Shown here in pieces: positions 36,447 to 45,772 of a stretch of 64,000 bases of DNA (position 1 is its first letter; each line of letters starts with the position of its first letter). This DNA comes from Chitinophagales bacterium. Its GTDB lineage: Bacteria > Bacteroidota > Bacteroidia > Chitinophagales > Saprospiraceae. The DNA lies in assembly GCA_026928325.1 (NCBI GenBank), contig JAIXKS010000005.1:51886-115885 (forward strand), read 5' to 3'. The position numbers and the translations under genes are program-made. The notes below the pieces were generated by a model that saw only the letters and a program-made list of their open reading frames with translations, ran no database searches and was not told the DNA's origin.

Positions 36447-37097
36447 ATCGTAAGCGAATTTCCATATAACTATATTTGTATCGAAGGCAATATTGGTGCT
36501 GGTAAAACGACCTTTTGCCATATGCTTAAAAATGAATACAACTGCCGACTTATTCTTGAAGAGTTTGGAGATAATCCTTTTTTACCTTTATTTTATGAAG
36601 ATCCAAAAAGATTTGCCTTTACGGTGGAGTTGTTTTTCATGACCGAGCGACACGAGCAAATGGAAAGAAATCTATTAAATCAAGATCTTTTTCATCAATT
36701 TACAGTTGCGGATTACACCTTTGTAAAAACCTTACTTTTTGCTAGTAAAAACCTTACCCAAGAGAAATTCAGGCTCTTCCAAAAAATGTTTCAAGTCTTA
36801 AATCAATCCTTACCACGCCCGGATATACTCGTATATTTTCATCGCAATGTGGATCTATTGATGGAAAATATTCGCAAAAGAGGTAGATCCTATGAAAAAC
36901 ACATCACTGCGGACTACCTCACAGAAATTCAGAATTCCTATTTTGAATATTTTAGGAATATCCTCTCCTTCCCTATTCTTATTATTGATTTAAATACCAT
37001 TGACTTTGTTGACAATCCGAATCACTACGAGCAATTAAAATATATCATCTCTAAAAATTACAATCCTGGAGTTCATAGAATTAGTTTGAGTATGTAA
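36447..37097 (+). CDS. Deoxynucleoside kinase, apparently starting at a non-AUG codon
   Basis: The first in-frame ATG is at 36522 (191 residues), but the frame is open from 36435 and that earlier part encodes Y-I-C-I-E-G-N-I-G-A-G-K-T-T, the Walker A P-loop no kinase of this family can lack. Between the stop at 36432 and the P-loop there is no ATG, GTG or TTG; ATC at 36447 gives I-V-S-E-F-P-Y-N-Y and a 216-residue protein, close to the family length. Later motifs are present: E-x-F near 35, T-E-R-H-E near 70, and the LID R-K-R-G-R. It phosphorylates deoxynucleosides for salvage. A real near-cognate start, a point mutation or a sequence error are all possible. Confidence 0.75.
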   Translation: MVSEFPYNYICIEGNIGAGKTTFCHMLKNEYNCRLILEEFGDNPFLPLFYEDPKRFAFTVELFFMTERHEQMERNLLNQDLFHQFTVADYTFVKTLLFASKNLTQEKFRLFQKMFQVLNQSLPRPDILVYFHRNVDLLMENIRKRGRSYEKHITADYLTEIQNSYFEYFRNILSFPILIIDLNTIDFVDNPNHYEQLKYIISKNYNPGVHRISLSM

Positions 37098-37119
37098 AAA
37101 CATATTTGTATCGTTTCTA

Positions 37120-37280
37120 GTGCTCTGTCCACAAAAATATCTTAATGAAATGTCGTTCTTTTTTCAAATCTCATCGTTAAAAATACTCGTCATAGTTACC
37201 ACTATGCCTGCGTTTTTTGCCTTGATTTTTTAAAAAAAATAACTTCCATTATTATTTAAATCTTTTTATAGACAGAGCAC
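37120..37280 (-). mobile_element. MITE-like element, copy B (complete)
   Basis: 161 bp, in inverse orientation to copies A, C, D and E. It starts GTGCTCTGTCCAC after a TA (37118-37119) and ends GACAGAGCAC. The core hairpin CATAGT/ACTATG is intact. It abuts the short copy B' with one base between; the composite is bounded by TA on both outer sides. No coding capacity. Confidence 0.8.
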
Positions 37281-37281
37281 G

Positions 37282-37337
37282 GTGCTCTGTCAACAAAAAA
37301 ATCTTAATTTATTTAAGCCTTTTTATTGACGTCGCAC
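37282..37337 (-). mobile_element. MITE-like element, copy B' (internally deleted, 56 bp)
   Basis: This is essentially the two termini alone: GTGCTCTGTCAACAAAA and CTTAATTTA on the left, then CCTTTTTATTGAC ending in CAC before TA (37338-37339). The whole interior, including the core hairpin, is missing. It lies directly beside copy B. Confidence 0.65.
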
Positions 37338-37472
37338 TAGTCTCTAATACGCTCCCTTCGCTCATGCTCCTAATGATTATTGTTGGTACTTTTTCATGAA
37401 TCCATTCGATGTAATTTGATAATTAGAATTAGTTTTTGTTATTTTGTATTGAAAAGTTGAAAATCATCATAT

Positions 37473-38027
37473 TTGGACTGGATAAAAAAAATAAAAGACA
37501 ATCCTAATAGCTCTTTAGAAGAGATATATACGACCCAACGAGGTGGATGTATCGCTTATTTGCAAAATCAATTTCAGCTTTCTGAGGAAGATGCCATTGA
37601 GATTTTCCAACTTTCAGTGATTGTTTTATATGACAATATCACCAACGACAAGTTGCAAACCTTGAATGTCCAACTCAAATCATATCTGTTTGGCATCGCC
37701 AAAAACAAATGTTACGAGCTCTTTAAAAAAAAGAAAAAAGAGATTACTACGTATGACAATGACTTATTAAACCTCTATTTGGCTGACGAAATAGATTCCG
37801 ATGATTCCGCAGAACAATTGCAATTGTTGGTCAAATCCTTGGATGATTTAGGGCAACCTTGCAATGAATTATTACAGCTATTTTATTATCAAAATAAAAA
37901 AATAGACGAAATCGCGGATACCTTCCATTATAAAAATACAGATACCGCAAAAAACATGAAATATAAGTGTCTTAAAAGGTTACAAAGTATCTATTTTGGT
38001 CATTATAATAAAAAGAATACCCATTGA
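37473..38027 (+). CDS. RNA polymerase sigma factor, ECF-like
   Basis: 184 residues with a TTG start (M-D-W-I-K-K-I-K). Region 2 is about 20-88 (E-E-D-A-I-E-I-F-Q-L-S, then L-K-S-Y-L-F-G-I-A-K-N-K), and region 4 about 120-178 (L-L-Q-L-F-Y-Y-Q-N-K-K-I-D-E-I-A; T-A-K-N-M-K-Y-K-C-L). It is diverged from the sigma at 361. It overlaps the next gene by 4 nt (TTGA), forming a sigma/anti-sigma pair. A TTTG and a TTATTTTG, one base short of consensus, lie upstream. Confidence 0.85.
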   Translation: MDWIKKIKDNPNSSLEEIYTTQRGGCIAYLQNQFQLSEEDAIEIFQLSVIVLYDNITNDKLQTLNVQLKSYLFGIAKNKCYELFKKKKKEITTYDNDLLNLYLADEIDSDDSAEQLQLLVKSLDDLGQPCNELLQLFYYQNKKIDEIADTFHYKNTDTAKNMKYKCLKRLQSIYFGHYNKKNTH

Positions 38028-38926
38028 ATACGGAACAGAAAGATATAGAAATTTTAGAAGCATTCATTCACGGCGAGCTAGATAAAAATGCAGCAGAAGA
38101 AGTTGAAATCAGACTTCAAGAGGACAGCACTTTTATGGAATTGTATCAATGGCTTCGTCAACTCAAAGCAAGTACTCGCATTCAAACCCTGCAAAGTAAG
38201 CATCAGATGCTTCAACAAATTGAAAAAAACATATCATCAACAGGAAAAAAAACCATTCAGACCAAAAAGTATATATGGATTATAGGCCTCGGCTTGTTGG
38301 CACTAATATTGACAATATGGGTATTCAACAATAATCAAATTACAGCAATCGAACCTACAACTGAAATCCAAGACGCAAGCCCAGATTTGCCAACTTCCAC
38401 CGATGAAAGCCTAAAAGATAGTACAAAAGTGGAGAATCACGATGAAAACTTAGAAGATATCGATGCCCACTTATTTGCCATTAATGATGAAAAGCAACAA
38501 CAAGATGAAAGATTATCTTGGAAGGCGATGTACACAGTACCCGAAGATTTGACCACACTATTAAGGTCTGAAAGTCAAGATTCTTCGCTATACGACAAAG
38601 CGCTCCAACTCTATTCAAATAAAAAATACGCAGATGCCATCCGCATATTGGCAGATGATTTAGACAATCCGCATAGTCTATACTTAACGGCTCATAGCCT
38701 TCTCCTTTCCGGCAAACATCAACAAGCTGCCAGACTTTTTAAGGACTTTAGTCAAAAAGAATTTTCATTATTCTACAATGAGTCTAAATGGTATTATATC
38801 CTGGCCTTATATGCAGATTATCCAAATTCAAAACCTGAACTAGCTAAAGCCCTTCAACATATATCCGAGCTTCCTGAATCCTACATATCCAAAGCAAAGA
38901 CCATTCAAAATATTTGTAAATGTTAA
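38024..38926 (+). CDS. Membrane anti-sigma-like protein with periplasmic TPR region
   Basis: 300 residues, TTG start overlapping the sigma gene's stop. The N-terminal ~75 residues are helical and charged (I-E-I-L-E-A-F-I-H-G-E-L-D, A-A-E-E-V-E-I-R-L), like Bacteroidota anti-sigma domains lacking a zinc site. One membrane helix spans about 85-103. The periplasmic part is polar, then carries TPR-like helices (about 185-260; A-L-Q-L-Y-S-N-K-K-Y-A-D-A-I-R). It probably holds the upstream sigma factor at the membrane. Signal and regulon are unknown. Confidence 0.7.
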   Translation: MNTEQKDIEILEAFIHGELDKNAAEEVEIRLQEDSTFMELYQWLRQLKASTRIQTLQSKHQMLQQIEKNISSTGKKTIQTKKYIWIIGLGLLALILTIWVFNNNQITAIEPTTEIQDASPDLPTSTDESLKDSTKVENHDENLEDIDAHLFAINDEKQQQDERLSWKAMYTVPEDLTTLLRSESQDSSLYDKALQLYSNKKYADAIRILADDLDNPHSLYLTAHSLLLSGKHQQAARLFKDFSQKEFSLFYNESKWYYILALYADYPNSKPELAKALQHISELPESYISKAKTIQNICKC

Positions 38927-38963
38927 TGTCTTATAGCTTCAACATGCATCTCGATTACTTTAC

Positions 38964-41900
38964 CTAATTTCTAAGTTTTATCAATGGCCTTGTCCAAACT
39001 CGATCTCCCGAAATCACAATAACGGTGTATTGGCCATCATCCAAATTTTCCATGCCCAACATACTAGTGCCAGACTCAATTTCTCCTTGGGACACGATCT
39101 TTCCGTATGTATTTTGTATATAGTATTGAGCGGGCAACGAAATATCTTCTATTAAAATATTGCAGTTCGACATACAAGGATTTGGATAAATACTGATTAC
39201 CTCAACTTCGGATTGAAGGGCGGCTTGGGAATATGGCGCATCAATCCCAGGATGTAATTGGTATCCAAAATCAAAATTCTTAATCGACGCACCACTTTCG
39301 ATTTTAAATAATCTTGAAGTTCCAACGCCATACTCATTGGTAAACTCACTGTCCACATCGGTGTTTTGGCCATTATATAAGACAAAATCCTTATCCTGAT
39401 ATTGTGGAAGCAAACAATAATAAAAACCAGGATCGATCAATTTGAGCGTGTATTGACCTAGGGCATTGGTTTTGATGGATTTTACAAATTTTTTCTTATC
39501 AGTAAATAAGAAAATAACCACATCCTCTAAAAAACTGTCATCGATATCTCGAATACCATTTTTATTATGATCTAAGAAAACCACACCACTAACCGTACCT
39601 GTAGGTTCAACAAACATACCAGCATCGATATGTTTTAATTCAAAAGTCGCATCCATATAAATTGGATCAGATGTTCCATTTTCATCTACATCATAATCTA
39701 CCTTGCGGTCCGCACCTACGTTTTTAGGAGAAAAAATCAATCCTTCTATTTGCTGAACTTGAACATAATAGGAACCATCATTCGCAGTCGCTAGAGCGTA
39801 CATCCCGGCGTGATTGGTGGTATAAGCATGCATAATTTGCTGGTTTATATCTAGCAATAAGACTTGGGCATCATCTTTCGCACTTTCGTTGGCTGTTCTG
39901 ATACCATCTCTATTGATGTCATTCCATACCCTTCCCAATACGATATAGTTGTCTGTCAGAACCATACCGGCGTCCAAATCCATTAACTTGATACCATGTG
40001 CGAGCGATAGAAAGTGAGAAGTCCCTGTTTTATCAACATCACTGTCCTTTTCGCGGCTTTGACCTTGATATTGCGGAGAAAAATCATACCCCGATATCAA
40101 GCCAAACTGCAAGTAGTAAACACCTTGCTTCAATTCATCAAACTTGTATTTTCCATCTTCATCGGTCTCAACGGTACTTAATAAAGCACCATTTTGAGTA
40201 TATAACTCTACGGTCACATGTGGTATGCCTAGTTCGTCTTCATCTTGAATGCCGTTTTTATTCACATCATGCCACACTAAGTCACCAATCGAAGCCGGCA
40301 AGTAAACGCCACCGTCGATATTATTGGCTTGACTACCAGCTGATAAGGTGATGAAATCTGTCGTAAATGCACCGTGAGCCTCTACAATATCGCTATCTTT
40401 ATCAGGGCTACCTCTATGAGCTGGAGATAATCTATACTGCTGTCCAATGTCGAATTTGACAAAATAATCGCCCGGACGAAGGTTTTTAAAACTATAAAAA
40501 CCAGAATTAGGTCCTTGCATCATACCATTTGTCAACCTTTGCGCTACCTGAACACTATCTGCATCAAACAAGATGACTTGAATACTATTCAAACCTGGTT
40601 CGCTGGATTGTCGAATACCATCGCCATTCAAATCCACCCATAGGACACCATCGATTTGAGATGCTTTTACAAGTCCTGCGTCTATCTCATCATAAGTTCC
40701 CTTCGTAAAGTCGAACCATTCAGTAATACCGGTATTTTCATCCGCCTTACTATTGATACTTAGATCATCTTGATTATTTCTAGAAAATAGATAACCATCG
40801 GGTTTGACAAACGATATTGCATATCGACCTTCCTGCTTGTCTTCAAACAAATAATGTCCATCTTCATCTGTAAAAGTTGTCGCTTCTACTTCACCAAACT
40901 CATTGATAAGTTTTATCTCTATGCCTTGGATACCTACCTCATCTCCATTTTGTAAACCATCGTCATTATCATCCGACCAGACAAAATCGCCAATTGATAT
41001 CTTCCTCGCCAAGCCGATATAAAGGTCATTCAGACCGTTTTGATCATCTACTACCAATGTTCCCGTCGTACCATAACCATAATGATGCTCTATCAAGCTA
41101 TTGATTTGACTTGAATCTGACCTAAAAGGTACAAAAACAAATTGTGAATCTATATTGACCTCGATAAAGTAACTACCATCCGGTACACCTTTAAAGGTAA
41201 AATTACCGATGCTATCCGATTGCGTACCAGCAATAAAAACACTATCTATCGTAAACAAAGACAAATGGATATCCGCTAATCCAGGTTCGGTAACTTCCCT
41301 AAACTTGCTATTATTTACATCCTGCCAAACGACGCCGGACACATTTCCCTGAATAAATACAGGAAGACCATCACCTAGGACATATTGCCCACTTTGAAAT
41401 TCCCATCTGGTGATTACCGAATGTAGAAACCTATAATTTTGCTGCAATTGGAAGGTTAATTCGTAGTTTCCAGGTGCGATATGATTGAAATAATATCTTC
41501 CTTCATCGTCTGTGTAAGTCACTTGATGTATGGTATCGCCTGCAAAATTAACACCTATCCAATCCACTCGCGCACCTGATAAAAAGGGTTCTCCAATATC
41601 AAAAATCCCGTCTGTATTCGTATCAATCCAAATAAAGTCGGTCAGAAAGCCATTGCTATATAATCCAGCATCTAAATGCTTTAAATGTTGTCCACTTAAC
41701 ATCTGAATGTCCGATATGACACCGTCACGAGCATCGCTATCGACGGTGGAATCTCCTTGATGTTGCAACGTATAAAACAGCGTATCGGCCGCATCAAATT
41801 CAATCTCATAATTGCCGGGCGACAGATTCTCAAAAAGATAACTCCCTTCTTTGTCTGTCCAAGTTGTTGCTACAAGTACTCTTGTGTGATTTTCGACCGT

Positions 41901-43568
41901 AAATAAATCGACCCGTATTGAATCCATTGTGGGTTCTTCGCCTTGTCTGACCCCATCTGCTTGAATATCATGCCATACGACACCGGCGAGACTTCCTTTT
42001 TTAAAGATTCCAGCATCCAAATGATTCAATGTATCACCAGAATAAATCAACAAATTAGGGATGATTCCATTTTCTGCATCATTATCCACATCTTGAGGTC
42101 CTGCATGAAGTTTGGTAAACGAATAATCACTGAGATTTAAAAACTCGACTTCATATTGACCCGGTTTTATACCCGCAAATTGATACTGTCCAGTAAGATC
42201 TGTGGAAGTTACTTTTTCAAAATGGGCGCCTTGACCATCAAGTCCCGAAAGCTTGACGGCCTTGCCGAATAACAGTTTTTCTTTTACTTGGTAAACGCCA
42301 TCGCCATTTTCATCTTCCCAAACTTGTCCTATTAACCTTCCTTGCCTATAAATACCGGCATGGATACTTATATTTTGCCCTCCGAAAAGGCTAAATAATT
42401 CTGATTTGCCCGTGCCATCAACCTTTGAGTAGTTTGAATTTGAACTATTTTTCCACGTTGGATGGTATCCTGAAGGCAAATCAAAAACGAGATAATAATC
42501 TCCGAGTGCCAAGTCATCCAACTTGTAGCTTCCTGTCGCATCCGTTCCTACCGTTTTCAAGAAAGAACCATTTTTATTAAATACAGAGACCGATACGGCT
42601 GGCAATTTAGGCTCGCCCAAATCATAAAGCCCATTATAATCATTGTCTTCCCAAACAAATCCGCTTACTGTACCCGAGGAACAATCCTTATATAGGATAT
42701 CTCTACAGCAAGTACCGGCATAACTCCCATCGTATTTATAAACATCAACACAGATCGTGTGTAAGCCATAATCCGCATCCGTAATGCGCAAATCAATCGT
42801 TTGATTAAAAACGGTAGCCGAAGCTAAATCAAATCCCTTAGGAAAATCCCAGACGTAGAACCCATATTTTTCATATTTATCAATATAAAACGTCAACAAA
42901 CTATCGTTACAAAAGCTATAAGGTGGCAAATAATCAACAATTATCGAAATGTGATCAATTTCAACAACGGTCGTTGCTTCTGTGATACTCCTAATCTGCA
43001 ATTTAAACCCAAAATTAGCACTATTGATGTCTTCCGCAGTCCACGATGCGCCCCATGTATCCCAAGCACTCCCATAAGACCACGTCGTATCATCACCCTG
43101 TTTGCCTACATTCCAAGCCTGCTGGCCTTTAGCCGTATTTTTTTTATTGGAACCTTTAACATCTCCGTTGCGATCTGTAAGCAAGACTTCAATCTCATCA
43201 ATGTTTTTGTATAAGTCTGATTTTCCTTCGACTATTAACGTGATCCCTTGAATAACTGATCCGGGAGGCAATTTAAATCCAAAATCATTTCCCGAAATGA
43301 CACGACTCCGAGCTATATCCGATAAAATCACACTGGCATGTGCATCATCTGATTGTTTGATAGCCGACGGATTAGCCCACGGCTGGTAATACGGAAAATA
43401 CGCTTCATAAACCGATTCTGGCGACAATACTACACGCTCGGCCTTGGGTTCTGTGCCGACACCTATTGGGCATACAGACGACTGAGCCGAAGATTTCAAA
43501 TAGAAAAACGTTGAGAAAAATAATATTCCCAACATAATCTTATCGGAGATTAAGAATGATTTGTGCAT
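38964..43568 (-). CDS. Large SdrD-B-repeat surface protein with type A T9SS sorting domain
   Basis: 1534 residues. The signal peptide ends S-S-A-Q-S (about 28). An N-terminal beta-sandwich region runs to about 290. Ten SdrD-B-like repeats follow (about 295-1440), each near G-x-V-W-x-D-x-N-x-D-G, then G-x-Y-x-F and P-G-x-Y, as in Staphylococcus Sdr B repeats, which bind calcium and stiffen the stalk. The end (I-Y-P-N-P, then a C-terminal domain ending P-L-I-K-L-R-N) is a type A sorting domain, cleaved after T9SS export. Likely an extended, calcium-stabilised adhesin. Repeats 4 and 5 are more diverged. Confidence 0.9.
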   Translation of the reverse strand: MHKSFLISDKIMLGILFFSTFFYLKSSAQSSVCPIGVGTEPKAERVVLSPESVYEAYFPYYQPWANPSAIKQSDDAHASVILSDIARSRVISGNDFGFKLPPGSVIQGITLIVEGKSDLYKNIDEIEVLLTDRNGDVKGSNKKNTAKGQQAWNVGKQGDDTTWSYGSAWDTWGASWTAEDINSANFGFKLQIRSITEATTVVEIDHISIIVDYLPPYSFCNDSLLTFYIDKYEKYGFYVWDFPKGFDLASATVFNQTIDLRITDADYGLHTICVDVYKYDGSYAGTCCRDILYKDCSSGTVSGFVWEDNDYNGLYDLGEPKLPAVSVSVFNKNGSFLKTVGTDATGSYKLDDLALGDYYLVFDLPSGYHPTWKNSSNSNYSKVDGTGKSELFSLFGGQNISIHAGIYRQGRLIGQVWEDENGDGVYQVKEKLLFGKAVKLSGLDGQGAHFEKVTSTDLTGQYQFAGIKPGQYEVEFLNLSDYSFTKLHAGPQDVDNDAENGIIPNLLIYSGDTLNHLDAGIFKKGSLAGVVWHDIQADGVRQGEEPTMDSIRVDLFTVENHTRVLVATTWTDKEGSYLFENLSPGNYEIEFDAADTLFYTLQHQGDSTVDSDARDGVISDIQMLSGQHLKHLDAGLYSNGFLTDFIWIDTNTDGIFDIGEPFLSGARVDWIGVNFAGDTIHQVTYTDDEGRYYFNHIAPGNYELTFQLQQNYRFLHSVITRWEFQSGQYVLGDGLPVFIQGNVSGVVWQDVNNSKFREVTEPGLADIHLSLFTIDSVFIAGTQSDSIGNFTFKGVPDGSYFIEVNIDSQFVFVPFRSDSSQINSLIEHHYGYGTTGTLVVDDQNGLNDLYIGLARKISIGDFVWSDDNDDGLQNGDEVGIQGIEIKLINEFGEVEATTFTDEDGHYLFEDKQEGRYAISFVKPDGYLFSRNNQDDLSINSKADENTGITEWFDFTKGTYDEIDAGLVKASQIDGVLWVDLNGDGIRQSSEPGLNSIQVILFDADSVQVAQRLTNGMMQGPNSGFYSFKNLRPGDYFVKFDIGQQYRLSPAHRGSPDKDSDIVEAHGAFTTDFITLSAGSQANNIDGGVYLPASIGDLVWHDVNKNGIQDEDELGIPHVTVELYTQNGALLSTVETDEDGKYKFDELKQGVYYLQFGLISGYDFSPQYQGQSREKDSDVDKTGTSHFLSLAHGIKLMDLDAGMVLTDNYIVLGRVWNDINRDGIRTANESAKDDAQVLLLDINQQIMHAYTTNHAGMYALATANDGSYYVQVQQIEGLIFSPKNVGADRKVDYDVDENGTSDPIYMDATFELKHIDAGMFVEPTGTVSGVVFLDHNKNGIRDIDDSFLEDVVIFLFTDKKKFVKSIKTNALGQYTLKLIDPGFYYCLLPQYQDKDFVLYNGQNTDVDSEFTNEYGVGTSRLFKIESGASIKNFDFGYQLHPGIDAPYSQAALQSEVEVISIYPNPCMSNCNILIEDISLPAQYYIQNTYGKIVSQGEIESGTSMLGMENLDDGQYTVIVISGDRVWTRPLIKLRN

Positions 43569-43630
43569 ATTTTGAGTTCTAAATTGAATTTAATGAAACG
43601 AACCCTACAAGAGGACTACGATTTCAAATG

Positions 43631-43638
43631 CAAATGTA
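43631..43638 (-). promoter_or_regulatory. -7 box (TACATTTG) upstream of the SdrD-B protein gene
   Basis: Exact TAnnTTTG on the minus strand, 62 nt before the ATG at 43568. No partner TTG is seen. Confidence 0.4.
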
Positions 43639-44046
43639 TATATAATTTTATAAAATATATGATTTACTTTTATGTTTATTAATATCTTTTTATGATTCTT
43701 ATATATTTATATTTTTATGATCAATTTTTATCAAAAAAGCCGAATTCCCCATGGTCCTTTAGCTTTTTTATAGAAAACAGCTTACTATTCCACGAAAGTG
43801 GCAGACAAACGAACTCCACGTATATTCATTTTTGCGATCTGAAAATATATACTTGCGTCTTTCCGCTTTTTTTATAACCACTTTTTTTGCTCCATTTAGC
43901 ATGATTCCTGTATGTAGTCAGAAGAAGATTTCGAAAGCTAAAATGCCACAAAAGTCTTCATGAATAGAATTGGCCAATTCCCACAATATTATACATAATA
44001 TCCGTTAATCAAACGTATTTATAAATAACAAAAATATATTATATGA

Positions 44047-44063
44047 CACTTAGTACATAAGTG
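44047..44063. promoter_or_regulatory. Perfect 6-bp inverted repeat, possible operator
   Basis: CACTTA and TAAGTG separated by GTACA form a perfect 17-nt dyad about 108 nt upstream of the symporter promoter. The geometry would suit a dimeric regulator, but there is no direct evidence. Confidence 0.25.
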
Positions 44064-44170
44064 AAAAAAGTATAAATGGTTGGTCTTATCAAGTCGCTAT
44101 TGATAAAGTCTTTAATTTCAATTTTAGTTAAAAGTCAATTCATTCCATAAATAATTATCCGTAGTTGAAA

Positions 44171-44200
44171 TTGGACATCTCAAGGATTTAATTATTTTTG
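44171..44200 (+). promoter_or_regulatory. Bacteroidota two-box promoter for the dicarboxylate symporter gene
   Basis: TTG (44171-44173), 19 nt, TATTTTTG (44193-44200), ideal consensus and spacing. The ATG at 44241 is 40 nt after the -7 box. Confidence 0.7.
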
Positions 44201-44240
44201 TGCAAGTTATTTTATTTTAAAAGAAAAATCCACTTCCAGA

Positions 44241-45680
44241 ATGAAAAACAAAATGCACGTTTTAGCACCAGTGATCCTCATCACGATAACTTCCATTTTG
44301 GTTGGATTAGAATATATATTTGGAGCCATACCCAAAGATGTCTTGTTTGCTGCTCGGTGGATTTCTATTCTAAGTTTGGTTTATTATTGTTGGAAACGCA
44401 AGTCGCTAACTACGTGGATTATATTTAGCATCGTATTGGGTGCTGTTTTAGGATATGATTTCCCTGGATTTGCCAAAGCCTTGCATCCGCTCAGTCAAGG
44501 ATTTATCAAGTTGGTCAAGACGATAGTAGGTCCCATTTTATTTGCTACTTTGGTTTACGGAATTGCGGGACATTCCGATTTAAAACAAGTAGGAAGAATG
44601 GCGTGGAAGTCGCTGACCTATTTTTATGTAGCCACAACATTAGCCCTTTTTATAGGCTTATTTGCCATCAATATGACCAAAGCCGGTGTTGGCATTGACA
44701 TGTCCCACGTTCCCAACATCGAATTGCCGGACAAGAGCGCAGCCACTTCTTCGGCTGATGCTTTAGAAATCGCAGGATTGCCTGAAAATACGCATTGGAT
44801 TTTTAAGACATTGGCTTTTTTTAGAGATGCCTTTCCTGAAAACATCATCAAATCAATCCACGAAAACAAGGTTCTTCAAATTGTAGTTTTTGCAGTTATC
44901 TTTGGGATAGGTCTTGCCATGGTTGAAGAAAAGAAAAGAAAGCCATTGGTCGATCTCATGGAAAGTCTAGCCGAGACCATGTTTAAATATACGAAAATCG
45001 TCATGTACTTTGCGCCTTTCGGAGTAGGTGCAGCGATGGCTTATACGATTGGACACATGGGTTTAGATATTTTATCTAATTTGATGATGTTGTTATTGAC
45101 CCTCTATGCCGCATTAATCATATTTTTATTGGTCGTTCTGTTGCCGGTTGCATTGTATCTTAAAGTACCTATTCGCCAGTTTATCAGCGCTATCAAAGAA
45201 CCTGTTTCTATAGCATTTGCAACTACAAGTTCGGATGCCGCTTTGCCATTGGTGATGACGCATATGGAAAAATTTGGCGTTCCGCGCAAGATTGTCTCGT
45301 TTGTCGTCCCGACAGGTTATAGTTTTAATCTAGATGGAACGACGTTATATCTTTCTCTTGCTTCTATCTTTGTGGCTCAGGCAGCAGGAATGCACCTCTC
45401 AATAGGACAGCAATTATTGATATGTCTAACCTTGATGATAACAAGTAAAGGCGTAGCCGCAGTGCCTCGGGCTTCATTGATAATTTTAATTGCCACGGCG
45501 GATCAATTCGGACTACCTCTTTTTGTTATAGCCGCAATCCTTGGCATCGACGAACTCATGGATATGGCTCGTACCTCTGTCAACGTCATAGGTAACTGTC
45601 TAGCATCGGTCGTAGTCGCCAAATGGGAAGGCGAGTTTGACCAAGAAAAAGCGCTGAATTATGTTGACAGCGATGAGTGA
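44241..45680 (+). CDS. Dicarboxylate/amino acid:cation symporter (DAACS family)
   Basis: 479 residues, somewhat longer than GltP/DctA (about 430) through an N-terminal extension containing two extra hydrophobic helices (about 8-26 and 33-50). The core matches the family: L-V-K-T-I-V-G-P-I-L-F in the third helix, the first re-entrant loop around A-T-T-S-S-D-A-A-L-P, and the transport motif Y-S-F-N-L-D-G-T, where glutamate transporters have N-M-D-G-T. It imports C4-dicarboxylates or acidic amino acids with Na+ or H+. Single gene with a strong promoter. Confidence 0.91.
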   Translation: MKNKMHVLAPVILITITSILVGLEYIFGAIPKDVLFAARWISILSLVYYCWKRKSLTTWIIFSIVLGAVLGYDFPGFAKALHPLSQGFIKLVKTIVGPILFATLVYGIAGHSDLKQVGRMAWKSLTYFYVATTLALFIGLFAINMTKAGVGIDMSHVPNIELPDKSAATSSADALEIAGLPENTHWIFKTLAFFRDAFPENIIKSIHENKVLQIVVFAVIFGIGLAMVEEKKRKPLVDLMESLAETMFKYTKIVMYFAPFGVGAAMAYTIGHMGLDILSNLMMLLLTLYAALIIFLLVVLLPVALYLKVPIRQFISAIKEPVSIAFATTSSDAALPLVMTHMEKFGVPRKIVSFVVPTGYSFNLDGTTLYLSLASIFVAQAAGMHLSIGQQLLICLTLMITSKGVAAVPRASLIILIATADQFGLPLFVIAAILGIDELMDMARTSVNVIGNCLASVVVAKWEGEFDQEKALNYVDSDE

Positions 45681-45692
45681 TCAATGATGAAT

Positions 45693-45772
45693 GAACAATG
45701 GACAATGGAAAGTTAAAAGTTGAAAGTTGAGAATGTTGGTAGCTATTAGCTAATGGCTAATGGCTGTTACCA
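45693..45772 (+). repeat. Imperfect simple-repeat tract, copy 1
   Basis: It contains GGACAATGGAAAGTT, two short variants of AAAGTTGA, then drifting units of TTAGCTAATGGC. A related tract in the same orientation is at 48301-48368. Both are followed by a CTTTACAC...TTTAAAC tail. The two copies flank the GC-rich T9SS cargo gene and the orphan stub. Confidence 0.6.

Larger units (their letters stand above)
43569..44240. other. 672-bp divergent intergenic region
   Basis: It is very AT-rich, between the divergent SdrD-B protein and symporter genes. No gene is supported: a 61-codon frame at 43692 has no recognisable product and unusual composition. It holds a TACATTTG box for the minus-strand gene (43631-43638), a 17-nt palindrome (44047-44063) and the symporter promoter (44171-44200). 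Confidence 0.5.

Noticed and set aside
36522..37097. Deoxynucleoside kinase starting at the first in-frame ATG
   Set aside because: This start would remove the essential P-loop, which is encoded in frame immediately upstream.
43692..43877. 61-codon open frame in the long divergent intergenic region
   Set aside because: It is AT-rich and Phe/Tyr/Leu-rich by composition, matches no recognisable family and lacks a promoter at a sensible distance.
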